Shown here: positions 1 to 7,214 of the stretch, piece by piece
Numbering within the stretch: position 1 is the stretch's first letter
Layout of the letters: the number at the start of each line of letters is the position of its first letter
Origin: an uncultured Blautia sp.
GTDB taxonomy: Bacteria > Bacillota > Clostridia > Lachnospirales > Lachnospiraceae
Assembly (NCBI GenBank): GCA_900543715.1
Contig: UQSX01000074.1
Span: 1-14,579 of the forward strand
DNA length: 14,579 bases
Reading direction: 5' to 3'
Program-made: the position numbers and the translations under genes
Notes under the pieces: model-generated
Seen by the model: only the letters and a program-made list of their open reading frames with translations
What the model was told of the DNA's origin: nothing
Databases searched by the model: none

Positions 1-1
1 C

Positions 2-1084
2 TATTTTGCAGATCCTCTTGTGGATCTGTTTGTGAGTCTGGGTGTGCCGATTCCCAGAAGTGTTTTAAGCTCTGTTTCGGTCATTATCATCACCGTAGTC
101 CTTTCCTATTTTAATCTGGTCTTCGGTGAGCTGGTTCCCAAACGTATTGCCATGAAAAAGACGGAATCCCTTTCCCTGGCACTGGCTGGTCCTTTATATA
201 CCATTTCCAGGATCTTCACTCCTCTGGTGTTCCTGCTTACTGTATCCACTAACGGTGTGCTGAAACTCCTTGGAATCGATCCAAACGAAAGTGAAGAGCA
301 GGTCACTGAAGAGGAAATCCGTATGATGCTCTCTGAGGGAAGCCAGCAGGGCACTATTGATCAAAGTGAAACAGAAATGATCCAGAATGTATTTGATTTT
401 AATGATATATCTGTAGAGCAGATCTGTACCCATCGCATTGATGTAATATCTCTGGATATCAATGACAGTCTGGAAACCTGGCAGGGAATTATTTTTGAGA
501 GCCGCCATACATTCTATCCTGTCTATAAAGAAAACACTGATAATATCATAGGAATCCTGAACACGAAAGACTATTTCCGTATGGAAAACAAATCCAAAGG
601 GGAAATCGCAAAACATGCGCTGGACAAGCCATGGTTTGTCCCTGAAAACATGAAGGCAAATGTTCTGTTCCAGAACATGAAAACCTCCAGAAAATATATT
701 GCTGTTTTGATAGATGAATATGGCGGTATGTCTGGTCTCATTACTCTCCACGACCTGATCGAGGCTCTGGTAGGCGATCTGTATGAATTAGAAGACGCCG
801 TACAGTCTCCGGATATCCTGCAGATCGGAGAAAACACCTGGGAGATCCAGGGTTCCGCAGATCTGGAAGACGTAGCCGAGACTCTGGATATCGAGCTTCC
901 TACGGAAGATTTCGATACTTATAATGGTTATGTCTGCGATGTGATCGGCCGGGTTCCTGCCAACGGAGATACCTTCTCCTGTGAAACGGAAGATCTCAGC
1001 ATTCAGGTACATAGTGTGGTAAACCACCGTATCGGAGATAGCACTGTGATCAAAAAGATAAAACCAGAGGAAGAAGACGAATAA
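2..1084 (+). CDS. CNNM/CorC-type hemolysin family membrane protein (5' end outside window)
   Basis: This is the C-terminal part (about 360 residues) of a CNNM/CorC family protein, an inner-membrane protein linked in characterised members to Mg2+/Co2+ efflux or Mg2+ homeostasis. The reading frame is open to the window edge. A GTG at 20 is in frame, but codons before it continue the same protein, so the real start lies upstream. Visible parts in order: the end of the DUF21 transmembrane domain, with the hallmark FGELVPKRIA about 45 residues in; a linker helix rich in acidic residues; a CBS pair (first CBS ending near GILNTKDYF, second containing the DEYGGMSGLITLHDLIEALVG core); and a C-terminal CorC_HlyC domain with the DTYNGYVCDVIGRVP signature. 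The end is intact and the TAA stop is followed 35 bp later by a hairpin terminator. The 'hemolysin' name is historical, and cytolytic activity should not be inferred. Transport of Mg2+ is inferred from the family. Confidence 0.9.
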   Translation, partial: YFADPLVDLFVSLGVPIPRSVLSSVSVIIITVVLSYFNLVFGELVPKRIAMKKTESLSLALAGPLYTISRIFTPLVFLLTVSTNGVLKLLGIDPNESEEQVTEEEIRMMLSEGSQQGTIDQSETEMIQNVFDFNDISVEQICTHRIDVISLDINDSLETWQGIIFESRHTFYPVYKENTDNIIGILNTKDYFRMENKSKGEIAKHALDKPWFVPENMKANVLFQNMKTSRKYIAVLIDEYGGMSGLITLHDLIEALVGDLYELEDAVQSPDILQIGENTWEIQGSADLEDVAETLDIELPTEDFDTYNGYVCDVIGRVPANGDTFSCETEDLSIQVHSVVNHRIGDSTVIKKIKPEEEDE

Positions 1085-1118
1085 AGTCCATTATATTGCT
1101 GTGTCTTTCTTGTCTTTT

Positions 1119-1161
1119 GTACGGTTATATTCCAGATTTTTGAGATATAACCGTATTTTTT
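1119..1161 (+). terminator. Intrinsic terminator of the CorC-like gene (also unit 1 of the hairpin array)
   Basis: An 11-bp perfect stem, TACGGTTATAT (1120-1130) paired with ATATAACCGTA (1145-1155), closes a 14-nt loop and is followed directly by a run of T. It lies 35 bp after the stop codon. This is the only unit of the array with the T-run directly against the stem. The stem is AU-rich, so termination may be only moderate. Confidence 0.7.
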
Positions 1162-1414
1162 TACCTTTTATACGGTTAAACATACGTTTTTCTAATTATA
1201 ACCGTACTTCTACGTCTCTTTTTGCGGTTATATTTCCATTTTTCAAAATACAACCGTACTCTTCACTCTTTTTTACGGCTATATTTCCATTTTCTAAAAT
1301 ACAACCGTACTCCTTACTCTTTTTGTACGGTTATGTTTTCATTTTCTAAAGTCCAACCGTACTCCTTACTCTTTTTGTACGGTTATATTTTCATTTTCTA
1401 AAGTCCAACCGTAC
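1119..1414. repeat. Tandem array of six stem-loop units, period 51-52 bp
   Basis: Six inverted repeats follow one another, each a TACGGTT-type left arm and an AACCGTA-type right arm about 22 bases apart. They span 1120-1155, 1171-1206, 1223-1258, 1274-1309, 1325-1362 and 1377-1414. Left-arm starts are 51-52 bp apart. The inner part (roughly TATTTTCATTTTCTAAA) and the linker (CTCCTTACTCTTTTT) are also shared, so whole units were duplicated. Units 5 and 6 are nearly identical over their length, with 8-bp arms GTACGGTT/AACCGTAC. Units 1-4 are more diverged. Outer-stem pairing is mostly kept: unit 3 has a G-T wobble, unit 4 has one C-A mismatch, and unit 2 has an 8-bp stem. Function is unknown. 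It could be an expanded terminator, a protein-binding array or a neutral minisatellite. Confidence 0.9.
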
Positions 1415-1507
1415 ACTCCTTCTTTTTCTATTGTTAACCTTTTCCTTTCCATGCTTTCAATTGTACGAATCTCTTACAGTACTGGGATTTTCCCCTGGCA
1501 GCTTTTA

Positions 1508-1536
1508 GCGCATAGGAAACAGAGTTCTCTATGCGC
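1508..1536. repeat. Strong hairpin downstream of nifJ, second of a pair
   Basis: A perfect 8-bp stem GCGCATAG (1508-1515) / CTATGCGC (1529-1536) is extended by an inner AAC/GTT pairing around a 3-base loop. It lies 3 bp beyond the 1540-1577 hairpin in the direction of nifJ transcription. No T-run follows on either strand, so it is not a standard intrinsic terminator. It may be a 3'-end stabiliser or a back-up structure. Confidence 0.6.
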
Positions 1537-1577
1537 AAAGAAGGCGCCTGTCCCGGAAAACCGGTACAGACGCCTTC
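1537..1577 (-). terminator. Probable terminator of nifJ
   Basis: This long GC-rich hairpin lies about 45 bp past the nifJ stop. GAAGGCG (1540-1546) pairs with CGCCTTC (1571-1577), then CTGT with ACAG, then CCGG with CCGG, with two single mismatches and an AAAA loop (1557-1560). Read on the - strand, the 3' arm ends CTTCTTT, which gives only a short U tract. Placement supports a terminator, but the weak U tail keeps confidence moderate. Confidence 0.65.
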
Positions 1578-1622
1578 TCTTCTGTTTGGACACATTTATA
1601 ATTTTATTAGTCTATGATAAGC

Positions 1623-4600
1623 TTACTCTTCTGTCTTGCTGTACAGAGTAACCAGCTTCTGGAGATATGCATATCTCTCTTTTGCTTCTTCCTCGTTCTT
1701 AGCAAACAGTCTTGCTGCCTTTTCAGGATTGGAGCGTTTCAGAGAATTGTAACGAACCTCTCCGTCAAGGAATGCCTGGTAGTCATCAGCTGTTGGAGCT
1801 TTGGAATCCAGTGTGAACTTATTCTCAGCAGCAGGATTGAAGCGGAAGTTGTGCCAGTATCCGCATTTAACTGCCAGTTCTTCCTCAGTCTGAGCTTTGC
1901 TCATACCTTTCTTGATACCATGGTTGATACATGGAGCATAAGCGATGATCAGAGATGGTCCCGGATATGCTTCTGCTTCTGCAATTGCTTTAACAGTCTG
2001 GTTGAAGTCAGCACCCATAGCGATCTGTGCTACGTATACATAACCATAGCTCATAGCGATGGAAGCCATATCTTTCTTCTTAACCTCTTTACCGCCTGCA
2101 GCGAACTGTGCAACAGCACCTGTAGGTGTAGATTTAGAAGACTGTCCGCCTGTGTTGGAGTAAACTTCTGTATCGAATACCATTACGTTGATATCCTGTC
2201 CGGAAGCCAGTACATGGTCAACACCGCCGAAGCCGATATCGTATGCCCAGCCGTCACCACCGAATACCCACTGAGATTTCTTAGCCAGGAAGTCTTTGTT
2301 CTTAACAATGTCTTTGCATACGTCACAGTCAACACCTTCCAGTGCAGCTACTAATTTATCTGTAGCAGCTCCGTTAGTGATTCCACTGTTGAATGTATCC
2401 AGCCACTCTTTGCATGCAGCTTTTACTTCTTCAGAAGCATTTTCGTTAGCCATTACAGACTCAACTTTTTCCTTTAATCCGCCACGGATTGCTTTCTGAG
2501 CCAGCAGCATACCATAACCAAACTCAGCATTGTCTTCAAACAGAGAGTTGGACCATGCAGGACCCTGTCCTTTCGCATTTACTGTGTATGGTGTGGATGG
2601 TGAAGAGTTACCCCAGATAGAGGAGCATCCTGTAGCATTTGCAATGTACATTCTGTCACCAAACAGCTGTGTGATCAGTTTTGCGTAAGGTGTCTCACCA
2701 CATCCTGCACAAGCTCCTGAGAACTCAAGGAGAGGCTGTTTGAACTGAGAACCTTTTACTGTATTCTCTTTGAATTTAGCGATAACGTCTTCTTTTTCAG
2801 GTAATGTTACGCCGTAGTCAAAGTATTTCTGTACCCCTGCATTTGCTTCCATGTTTTCCATAGTAAGGGCTTTTGCACCTTTCTTACCTGGGCAGACATT
2901 TGCACAGGAACCGCATCCTGTACAGTCGTAAGCAGATACAGTCATAGTGAATTTGTATTCTTTCATACCTGTCAGAGGCAGTGTCTGCATTCCTTCTGGA
3001 GCTGCAGCAGCTTCTTCTTCTGTCAGGGCTACCGGACGGATAACTGCATGTGGGCAGACATATGCACAGCGGTTACACTGGATACAGTTGTCTGGATTCC
3101 ATACAGGAATATCCACAGCGATACCACGTTTTTCATAAGCAGAAGATCCGGATGGAGTTGTACCGTCTACATAATCTTTGAAAGCAGATACTGGCAGGGA
3201 GTTTCCTTCCTGAGCATTTACTTTTGCCTGAATTGTATTAACGAATTCAACAACGTCCTCACGTCCGCTTTCAGCATGTGCCATTACAAGGCCTTCATCT
3301 GCACAGCTCTTCCAGCTTTCCGGAACCTGTACTTCAACAACCTGTTTTGCACCTGCATCGATAGCGTCATAGTTCATCTGAACGATAGCGTCACCTTTTC
3401 TTCCGTATGTTGCTTTTGCAGCAGCTTTCATTAATTCGATAGCATGCTCTTCCGGAATGATGTTAGCCAGTTTGAAGAATGCAGACTGAAGAACTGTATT
3501 GATACGTCCGCCAAGTCCGATCTCTTTACCGATCTTGATACCGTCGATCACATAGAACTTGATGTTGTGGTTAGCGATGAAGGATTTCACCTGTCCTGGC
3601 AGATGTTTTTCAAGGCCTTCCATATCCCATGGACAGTTCAGCAGGAATGTACCGCCGTCAACCAGTTCCTGTACCATGTTGTATTTGTTGATATAGGAAG
3701 GATTGTGGCATGCTACAAAGTTTGCCTGTTTGATCAGGTATGTGGATTTGATCGGGCTCTTACCGAAACGCAGGTGAGACATTGTAACACCGCCGGATTT
3801 CTTAGAGTCGTAATCAAAATATGCCTGAGCGTACATATCTGTGTTGTCACCGATGATCTTGATGGAGTTTTTGTTTGCTCCAACAGTACCGTCAGCTCCT
3901 AATCCCCAGAACTTGCAGTTGATGGTTCCTTCCGGTGTAGTAACCAGAGGAGCGCCAACTTCCAGAGATAAGTTTGTAACGTCATCTACGATACCGATTG
4001 TGAATTTCTGTTTTGTTGTGTTTTCGTATACAGCAACGATCTGAGCAGGTGTTGTATCTTTGGAACCTAATCCGTAACGGCCTGTGAATACAGGTACATC
4101 ATTGAATTTTGTTCCCTTCAGAGCTGCTACAACATCTAAGTACAGAGGCTCGCCAAGAGAACCTGGCTCTTTTGTTCTGTCTAATACGGAAATCTGTTTT
4201 ACAGAATCAGGAATCGCATTTACCAGTGCTTCAGCGCTGAATGGTCTGTACAGGCGAACAGTAACAAGACCAACTTTTTTGCCCTGAGCCATTAAGTAAT
4301 CGATGGTTTCCTCGATTGTCTCACATGCAGAACCCATAGCGATGATCACATGCTCTGCGTCTTCTGCTCCGTAGTAGTTGAACAATTTGTAGTTTGTTCC
4401 GATCTTAGCATTTACTTTGTCCATGTATTCCTGTACGATTGCCGGCAGAGCATCGTAGTATGGATTACATGCTTCTCTTGCCTGGAAGAAGATATCAGGG
4501 TTCTGAGCAGAACCTCTCTGGCATGGATGATTTGGATTTAATGCATGTTTACGGAATGCGTCAACAGCATCCATATCTACTAAATCCTTTAAGTCTTCAT

Positions 4601-5162
4601 AATCCCATGTCTCGATCTTCTGGATCTCGTGAGATGTACGGAATCCGTCAAAGAAGTTAATGAATGGAACTTTTCCTTTGATAGCTGCACAGTGTGCAAC
4701 CGGTGTCAGGTCCATAACTTCCTGTACGGAAGATTCACACAGCATAGCGCAGCCTGTCTGACGACATGCATACACGTCGGAGTGATCACCGAAGATAGAC
4801 AATGCATGGCTTGCCAGAGCACGAGCAGATACGTTAAATACGCCCGGAAGCTGCTCACCAGCGATTTTGTAAAGATTTGGGATCATCAGCAGAAGGCCCT
4901 GAGATGCAGTATATGTTGTAGTCAGGGCACCAGCTGCCAGAGAACCGTGAACTGCACCGGCTGCACCGGCTTCAGACTGCATTTCAGTAACCTGAACTTC
5001 CTGTCCGAAAATGTTCTTTCTTCCCTGGGTTGCCCACTCGTCTGTTGCTTCCGCCATAACAGATGAAGGGGTGATAGGATAAATAGCGGCTACATCTGAA
5101 TATGCATAAGAAGCATGAGCAGCTGCATGGTTACCATCCATGGTTTTCATCTTTCTAGCCAT
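1623..5162 (-). CDS. nifJ: Pyruvate:ferredoxin (flavodoxin) oxidoreductase, single-chain
   Basis: This enzyme oxidises pyruvate with CoA to acetyl-CoA and CO2 and passes the electrons to ferredoxin. It is a central cytoplasmic step of anaerobic fermentation. The length (1179 aa) is normal for the homodimeric one-chain form. Visible parts: the N-terminal pyruvate-binding domain with YPITPSS at 28-34, TASQGLLLM near 85-93 and FDGFRTSHE near 171-179; a ferredoxin-like domain with two CxxCxxCxxxCP motifs (Cys693/696/699/703 and Cys747/750/753/757); and a thiamine-diphosphate domain with GDGWAYDIGFGG at 969-980 and NTGGQSSKST just after 1000. The proximal cluster ligands also appear present (Cys818, Cys821, Cys846, Cys1078), so all three [4Fe-4S] sites are intact. 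The start is fixed by AAGGAGG at 5173-5179, 10 bases before ATG. The gene has its own promoter and terminator and is probably monocistronic, separate from the sugar operon transcribed towards it. Confidence 0.97.
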   Translation of the reverse strand: MARKMKTMDGNHAAAHASYAYSDVAAIYPITPSSVMAEATDEWATQGRKNIFGQEVQVTEMQSEAGAAGAVHGSLAAGALTTTYTASQGLLLMIPNLYKIAGEQLPGVFNVSARALASHALSIFGDHSDVYACRQTGCAMLCESSVQEVMDLTPVAHCAAIKGKVPFINFFDGFRTSHEIQKIETWDYEDLKDLVDMDAVDAFRKHALNPNHPCQRGSAQNPDIFFQAREACNPYYDALPAIVQEYMDKVNAKIGTNYKLFNYYGAEDAEHVIIAMGSACETIEETIDYLMAQGKKVGLVTVRLYRPFSAEALVNAIPDSVKQISVLDRTKEPGSLGEPLYLDVVAALKGTKFNDVPVFTGRYGLGSKDTTPAQIVAVYENTTKQKFTIGIVDDVTNLSLEVGAPLVTTPEGTINCKFWGLGADGTVGANKNSIKIIGDNTDMYAQAYFDYDSKKSGGVTMSHLRFGKSPIKSTYLIKQANFVACHNPSYINKYNMVQELVDGGTFLLNCPWDMEGLEKHLPGQVKSFIANHNIKFYVIDGIKIGKEIGLGGRINTVLQSAFFKLANIIPEEHAIELMKAAAKATYGRKGDAIVQMNYDAIDAGAKQVVEVQVPESWKSCADEGLVMAHAESGREDVVEFVNTIQAKVNAQEGNSLPVSAFKDYVDGTTPSGSSAYEKRGIAVDIPVWNPDNCIQCNRCAYVCPHAVIRPVALTEEEAAAAPEGMQTLPLTGMKEYKFTMTVSAYDCTGCGSCANVCPGKKGAKALTMENMEANAGVQKYFDYGVTLPEKEDVIAKFKENTVKGSQFKQPLLEFSGACAGCGETPYAKLITQLFGDRMYIANATGCSSIWGNSSPSTPYTVNAKGQGPAWSNSLFEDNAEFGYGMLLAQKAIRGGLKEKVESVMANENASEEVKAACKEWLDTFNSGITNGAATDKLVAALEGVDCDVCKDIVKNKDFLAKKSQWVFGGDGWAYDIGFGGVDHVLASGQDINVMVFDTEVYSNTGGQSSKSTPTGAVAQFAAGGKEVKKKDMASIAMSYGYVYVAQIAMGADFNQTVKAIAEAEAYPGPSLIIAYAPCINHGIKKGMSKAQTEEELAVKCGYWHNFRFNPAAENKFTLDSKAPTADDYQAFLDGEVRYNSLKRSNPEKAARLFAKNEEEAKERYAYLQKLVTLYSKTEE

Positions 5163-5227
5163 TTGATTTTTTCCTCCTTGAAAATTGTTTTGAACAATAT
5201 TCCACTTCTAACCTGAAGTCTATGAGA

Positions 5228-5256
5228 ATTATAGCACGATTTAACAGGCCTGTCTA
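5228..5256 (-). promoter_or_regulatory. nifJ promoter (sigma-A type)
   Basis: On the - strand, TAGACA (5251-5256) and TATAAT (5228-5233) are separated by exactly 17 bp. This matches consensus at 11 of 12 positions and fits high constitutive expression. The predicted leader is about 60 nt and contains a small inverted repeat (ATTGTT/AACAAT, 5184-5198) before the AAGGAGG at 5173-5179. Confidence 0.8.
5244..5253. promoter_or_regulatory. Palindrome inside the nifJ promoter, possible operator
   Basis: The perfect 10-bp palindrome ACAGGCCTGT covers the 3' half of the -35 box and the first bases of the spacer, where a bound protein would block RNA polymerase. It is G+C-rich within an A+T-rich promoter. 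The factor is unknown. It does not match the redox-regulator Rex consensus. Confidence 0.35.
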
Positions 5257-5287
5257 TTTATAAAAGCAGAGAAAATTCAATGTTTTT

Positions 5288-5342
5288 GCAAAAAAACAAA
5301 TGCCAGTGCCCCGGCTATGGACATTTTGCCGAGGCGCTGGCA
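5288..5342 (-). terminator. Intrinsic terminator of the sugar-utilisation operon
   Basis: TGCCAGTGCCCCGGC (5301-5315) pairs with GCCGAGGCGCTGGCA (5328-5342), with one G-T wobble and one mismatch, around a 12-nt loop. On the - strand it is followed by TTTGTTTTTTTTGC, a good U tract. It begins 15 bp after the stop of the GH127-like gene and ends the five-gene operon before the nifJ promoter. Confidence 0.9.
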
Positions 5343-5357
5343 CAAACCTTTCTATGA

Positions 5358-7184
5358 TCATTTACCTGTTTTTTCTTCAATACGGCTGTACATATAATAC
5401 CATTCCAGTTCCGGGACTTCATAATAAGGATAAAAGTTCCTTGTCAGCCAGTCGTATCCTTTCACATGACCGGGCAGGGTTTCAAAACAGTAAGAATACC
5501 CTTCTCTCCAAGACGGCTTTATCCATTGTTCCGGTTTTTCCATATCTCCCTGGAAAACTGTCATTTTATCGGAGACCAGAACCAGAGGCCCATACATCAA
5601 GGCTGCGATATCCGGACTGTATTCATCTGCTTTTTCAAAATGCAGACTAAATGGGAAATGGATTTCAATCCTGTCTCCCTCTTTCCATTCACGGTGCAGC
5701 TTCAGCCAAGTCCCCGGGATCATTTCAACCTTTTGTTCCTCTCCATTAATTTTTACTCCGTTTTTTCCAACTGCCCATGAAGGTATACGAAAGTTAATAT
5801 CTGAAGCGGTTTTTCCTTCTGTATGGATCACAAACTCAAGATACTGTGTCTTAGGATATAAAGACAGATTTTCTACTTCCATTGATCTGCCGCCGATCTC
5901 AAAAGCAGCTTTCGACGGAAGATATTGCGCCACATAAATCCCATGCTGGTCCTTATAGTACAATAGATTTACATATTCCGCCACATCCTGAGGAAAAGTT
6001 CCTGTACAGCACTGCCATTCAAATGATCTCCCATTGTCATGAAGTCTCCGGTCTTCCACTGTTTTTATTCCACCATTCACAAAATAATCTGCATAATACA
6101 TGACCTTCCCTTCTTTCGTGATCGGCGGCTGTCCTCCAGTGCCGTTATACAGTAATTTCTCTGCCCAGTCTCCATATCCGGCTTCACCTGTAAAGGTCAT
6201 CAGATAACAAGTCAGTTTAAATACCGCCCAGGCACAGCAGGAAACCTCGCAGCTCCCCCATGCGTCATCTCTTGTTACGACAGAATCTCCAAAATTCCGG
6301 TATTCCTTATGGATTCTGTCACGATCCCAGTTTGCTTTCAGTGAATCTCCCAAATATCCCTTTTCTTCCGCGAACAGACATTCTGCCGGCCCGTAGCCGC
6401 CGGTGGCAAAAGAATGGTGTGTCAGGATCTCTTCATATCCGTTTTTCAGTACGGTCAGATATTTTTCGTCTCCGGTCGCTTCATAAAATTTTGCTGCGCT
6501 GGACAGGCTGTTCACATGGCTGTATGCATGCCTTGGTCCGATATGGAAATCCTTTTTAGCCAGCTTGTCATAATAATAAGTGTATTCCCACTCTCTGGCA
6601 AATTTCCAATACATCTCGTCTCCCGTGATCTGCCATGCCCGGATCAAATGTTCCGGCAGTGTATACCATTCGATCATTTTTGCTCCCGAAAGTGCTCCAT
6701 CCTGCAGGCCATCTCTGGAAATTGTTCTGGGGAACCTTCTTACGGCGCTTTCAGTAAGCTTTTTTATGTATTTTAAAGCAGGTGTATAATCCAGAATTTC
6801 ATACAGGTCTAAAAATCCTCCCATAAGTTTATCATACACATAGGTATCATTAATGTCGCAGACTCTTTCTGAACATTCCAGGCACTTTCCCCATTCATCT
6901 GCCAGATATAAAACTTTTGTTTTCAGTCTTTCGTCTTTTGTATTTAAATATAATCGGGTCATAGCACTGAGTTTCTGACCGAAAGTACTGGCATTATCCC
7001 CATACCAGCCCACTAATCCGGTTCCTTTATCCGGGATTCCGGCTAAAGCGCGGAAATAATGGAGCAGATCCTCATTATCAATTCCAAGATAGGTTTCCAT
7101 CAGTTCTGTTCTTTGCCTCTCCCAGTGGCTTTTCTTAAGAAATACCTTCTCATAATGGAATGTTTCCAATTTTTTTGTCACCAT
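5358..7184 (-). CDS. GH127-type (DUF1680) beta-L-arabinofuranosidase-like glycoside hydrolase
   Basis: This is a 608-aa cytoplasmic protein (no signal peptide) of the (alpha/alpha)6-barrel family founded on Bifidobacterium HypBA1, which removes beta-L-arabinofuranose using a zinc-bound cysteine nucleophile. Supporting features are TGGYGP near 261-266, the downstream Cys-rich segment around 311-317, and QCCTGT at 391-396, where Cys392-Cys393 correspond to the vicinal pair containing the nucleophile. The Cys316-to-Cys392 spacing (76) is close to the HypBA1 spacing of Cys340 to Cys417 (77). The usual metal-ligand motif Glu-x-Cys appears here as CEVSCC, with the Glu one residue further away, so the metal site may differ and the exact sugar is uncertain. 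It is the last gene of the operon, 30 bp after GH31. The start is ATG at 7182-7184, behind AAGGAG with a slightly long spacer of 11. GH146 and unassigned DUF1680 members are alternatives. Confidence 0.8.
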   Translation of the reverse strand: MVTKKLETFHYEKVFLKKSHWERQRTELMETYLGIDNEDLLHYFRALAGIPDKGTGLVGWYGDNASTFGQKLSAMTRLYLNTKDERLKTKVLYLADEWGKCLECSERVCDINDTYVYDKLMGGFLDLYEILDYTPALKYIKKLTESAVRRFPRTISRDGLQDGALSGAKMIEWYTLPEHLIRAWQITGDEMYWKFAREWEYTYYYDKLAKKDFHIGPRHAYSHVNSLSSAAKFYEATGDEKYLTVLKNGYEEILTHHSFATGGYGPAECLFAEEKGYLGDSLKANWDRDRIHKEYRNFGDSVVTRDDAWGSCEVSCCAWAVFKLTCYLMTFTGEAGYGDWAEKLLYNGTGGQPPITKEGKVMYYADYFVNGGIKTVEDRRLHDNGRSFEWQCCTGTFPQDVAEYVNLLYYKDQHGIYVAQYLPSKAAFEIGGRSMEVENLSLYPKTQYLEFVIHTEGKTASDINFRIPSWAVGKNGVKINGEEQKVEMIPGTWLKLHREWKEGDRIEIHFPFSLHFEKADEYSPDIAALMYGPLVLVSDKMTVFQGDMEKPEQWIKPSWREGYSYCFETLPGHVKGYDWLTRNFYPYYEVPELEWYYMYSRIEEKTGK

Positions 7185-7214
7185 TTAATTTAAGTCTCCT
7201 TGTCATTATTGCCG

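Larger units (their letters stand above)
1085..1622. other. 538-bp gene-free stretch between the convergent CorC-like gene and nifJ
   Basis: This region has no credible gene. It holds a terminator-like hairpin for the upstream + strand gene, five further tandem copies of that hairpin (to 1414), a T/C-rich unstructured stretch (1415-1507), and two strong hairpins (1508-1536, 1540-1577) just past the 3' end of nifJ. Short open frames here fall inside the repeats. They have no ribosome binding site, and their repeat content shifts frame because the unit length is not a multiple of three. Confidence 0.7.

Noticed and set aside
20..22. GTG as the true start of the CorC-like protein
   Set aside because: The in-frame codons before it continue the DUF21 membrane domain, which would otherwise be cut in half. 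The gene simply begins outside the window.
1101..1349. 82-codon open frame on the + strand
   Set aside because: It lies entirely inside the hairpin repeats, has no ribosome binding site, and is Phe/Ser/Tyr-rich because of T-rich DNA. The unit length of 51-52 bp breaks the frame between copies.
1119..1414. CRISPR array
   Set aside because: The period (51-52 bp) and short conserved arms look superficially similar, but the supposed spacers are also copies of one another and no cas gene is present.
1614..2354. 246-codon open frame on the + strand opposite nifJ (and several shorter ones across 2296-5066)
   Set aside because: These are antisense to a strongly conserved PFOR, Cys/Ser/Phe-rich, lack ribosome binding sites and show no recognisable domain. 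They are frame shadows.
5184..5198. Rex (NADH/NAD) operator in the nifJ leader
   Set aside because: ATTGTT/AACAAT resembles the half-sites, but the arms are 3 bases apart instead of the longer spacing of the clostridial Rex consensus.
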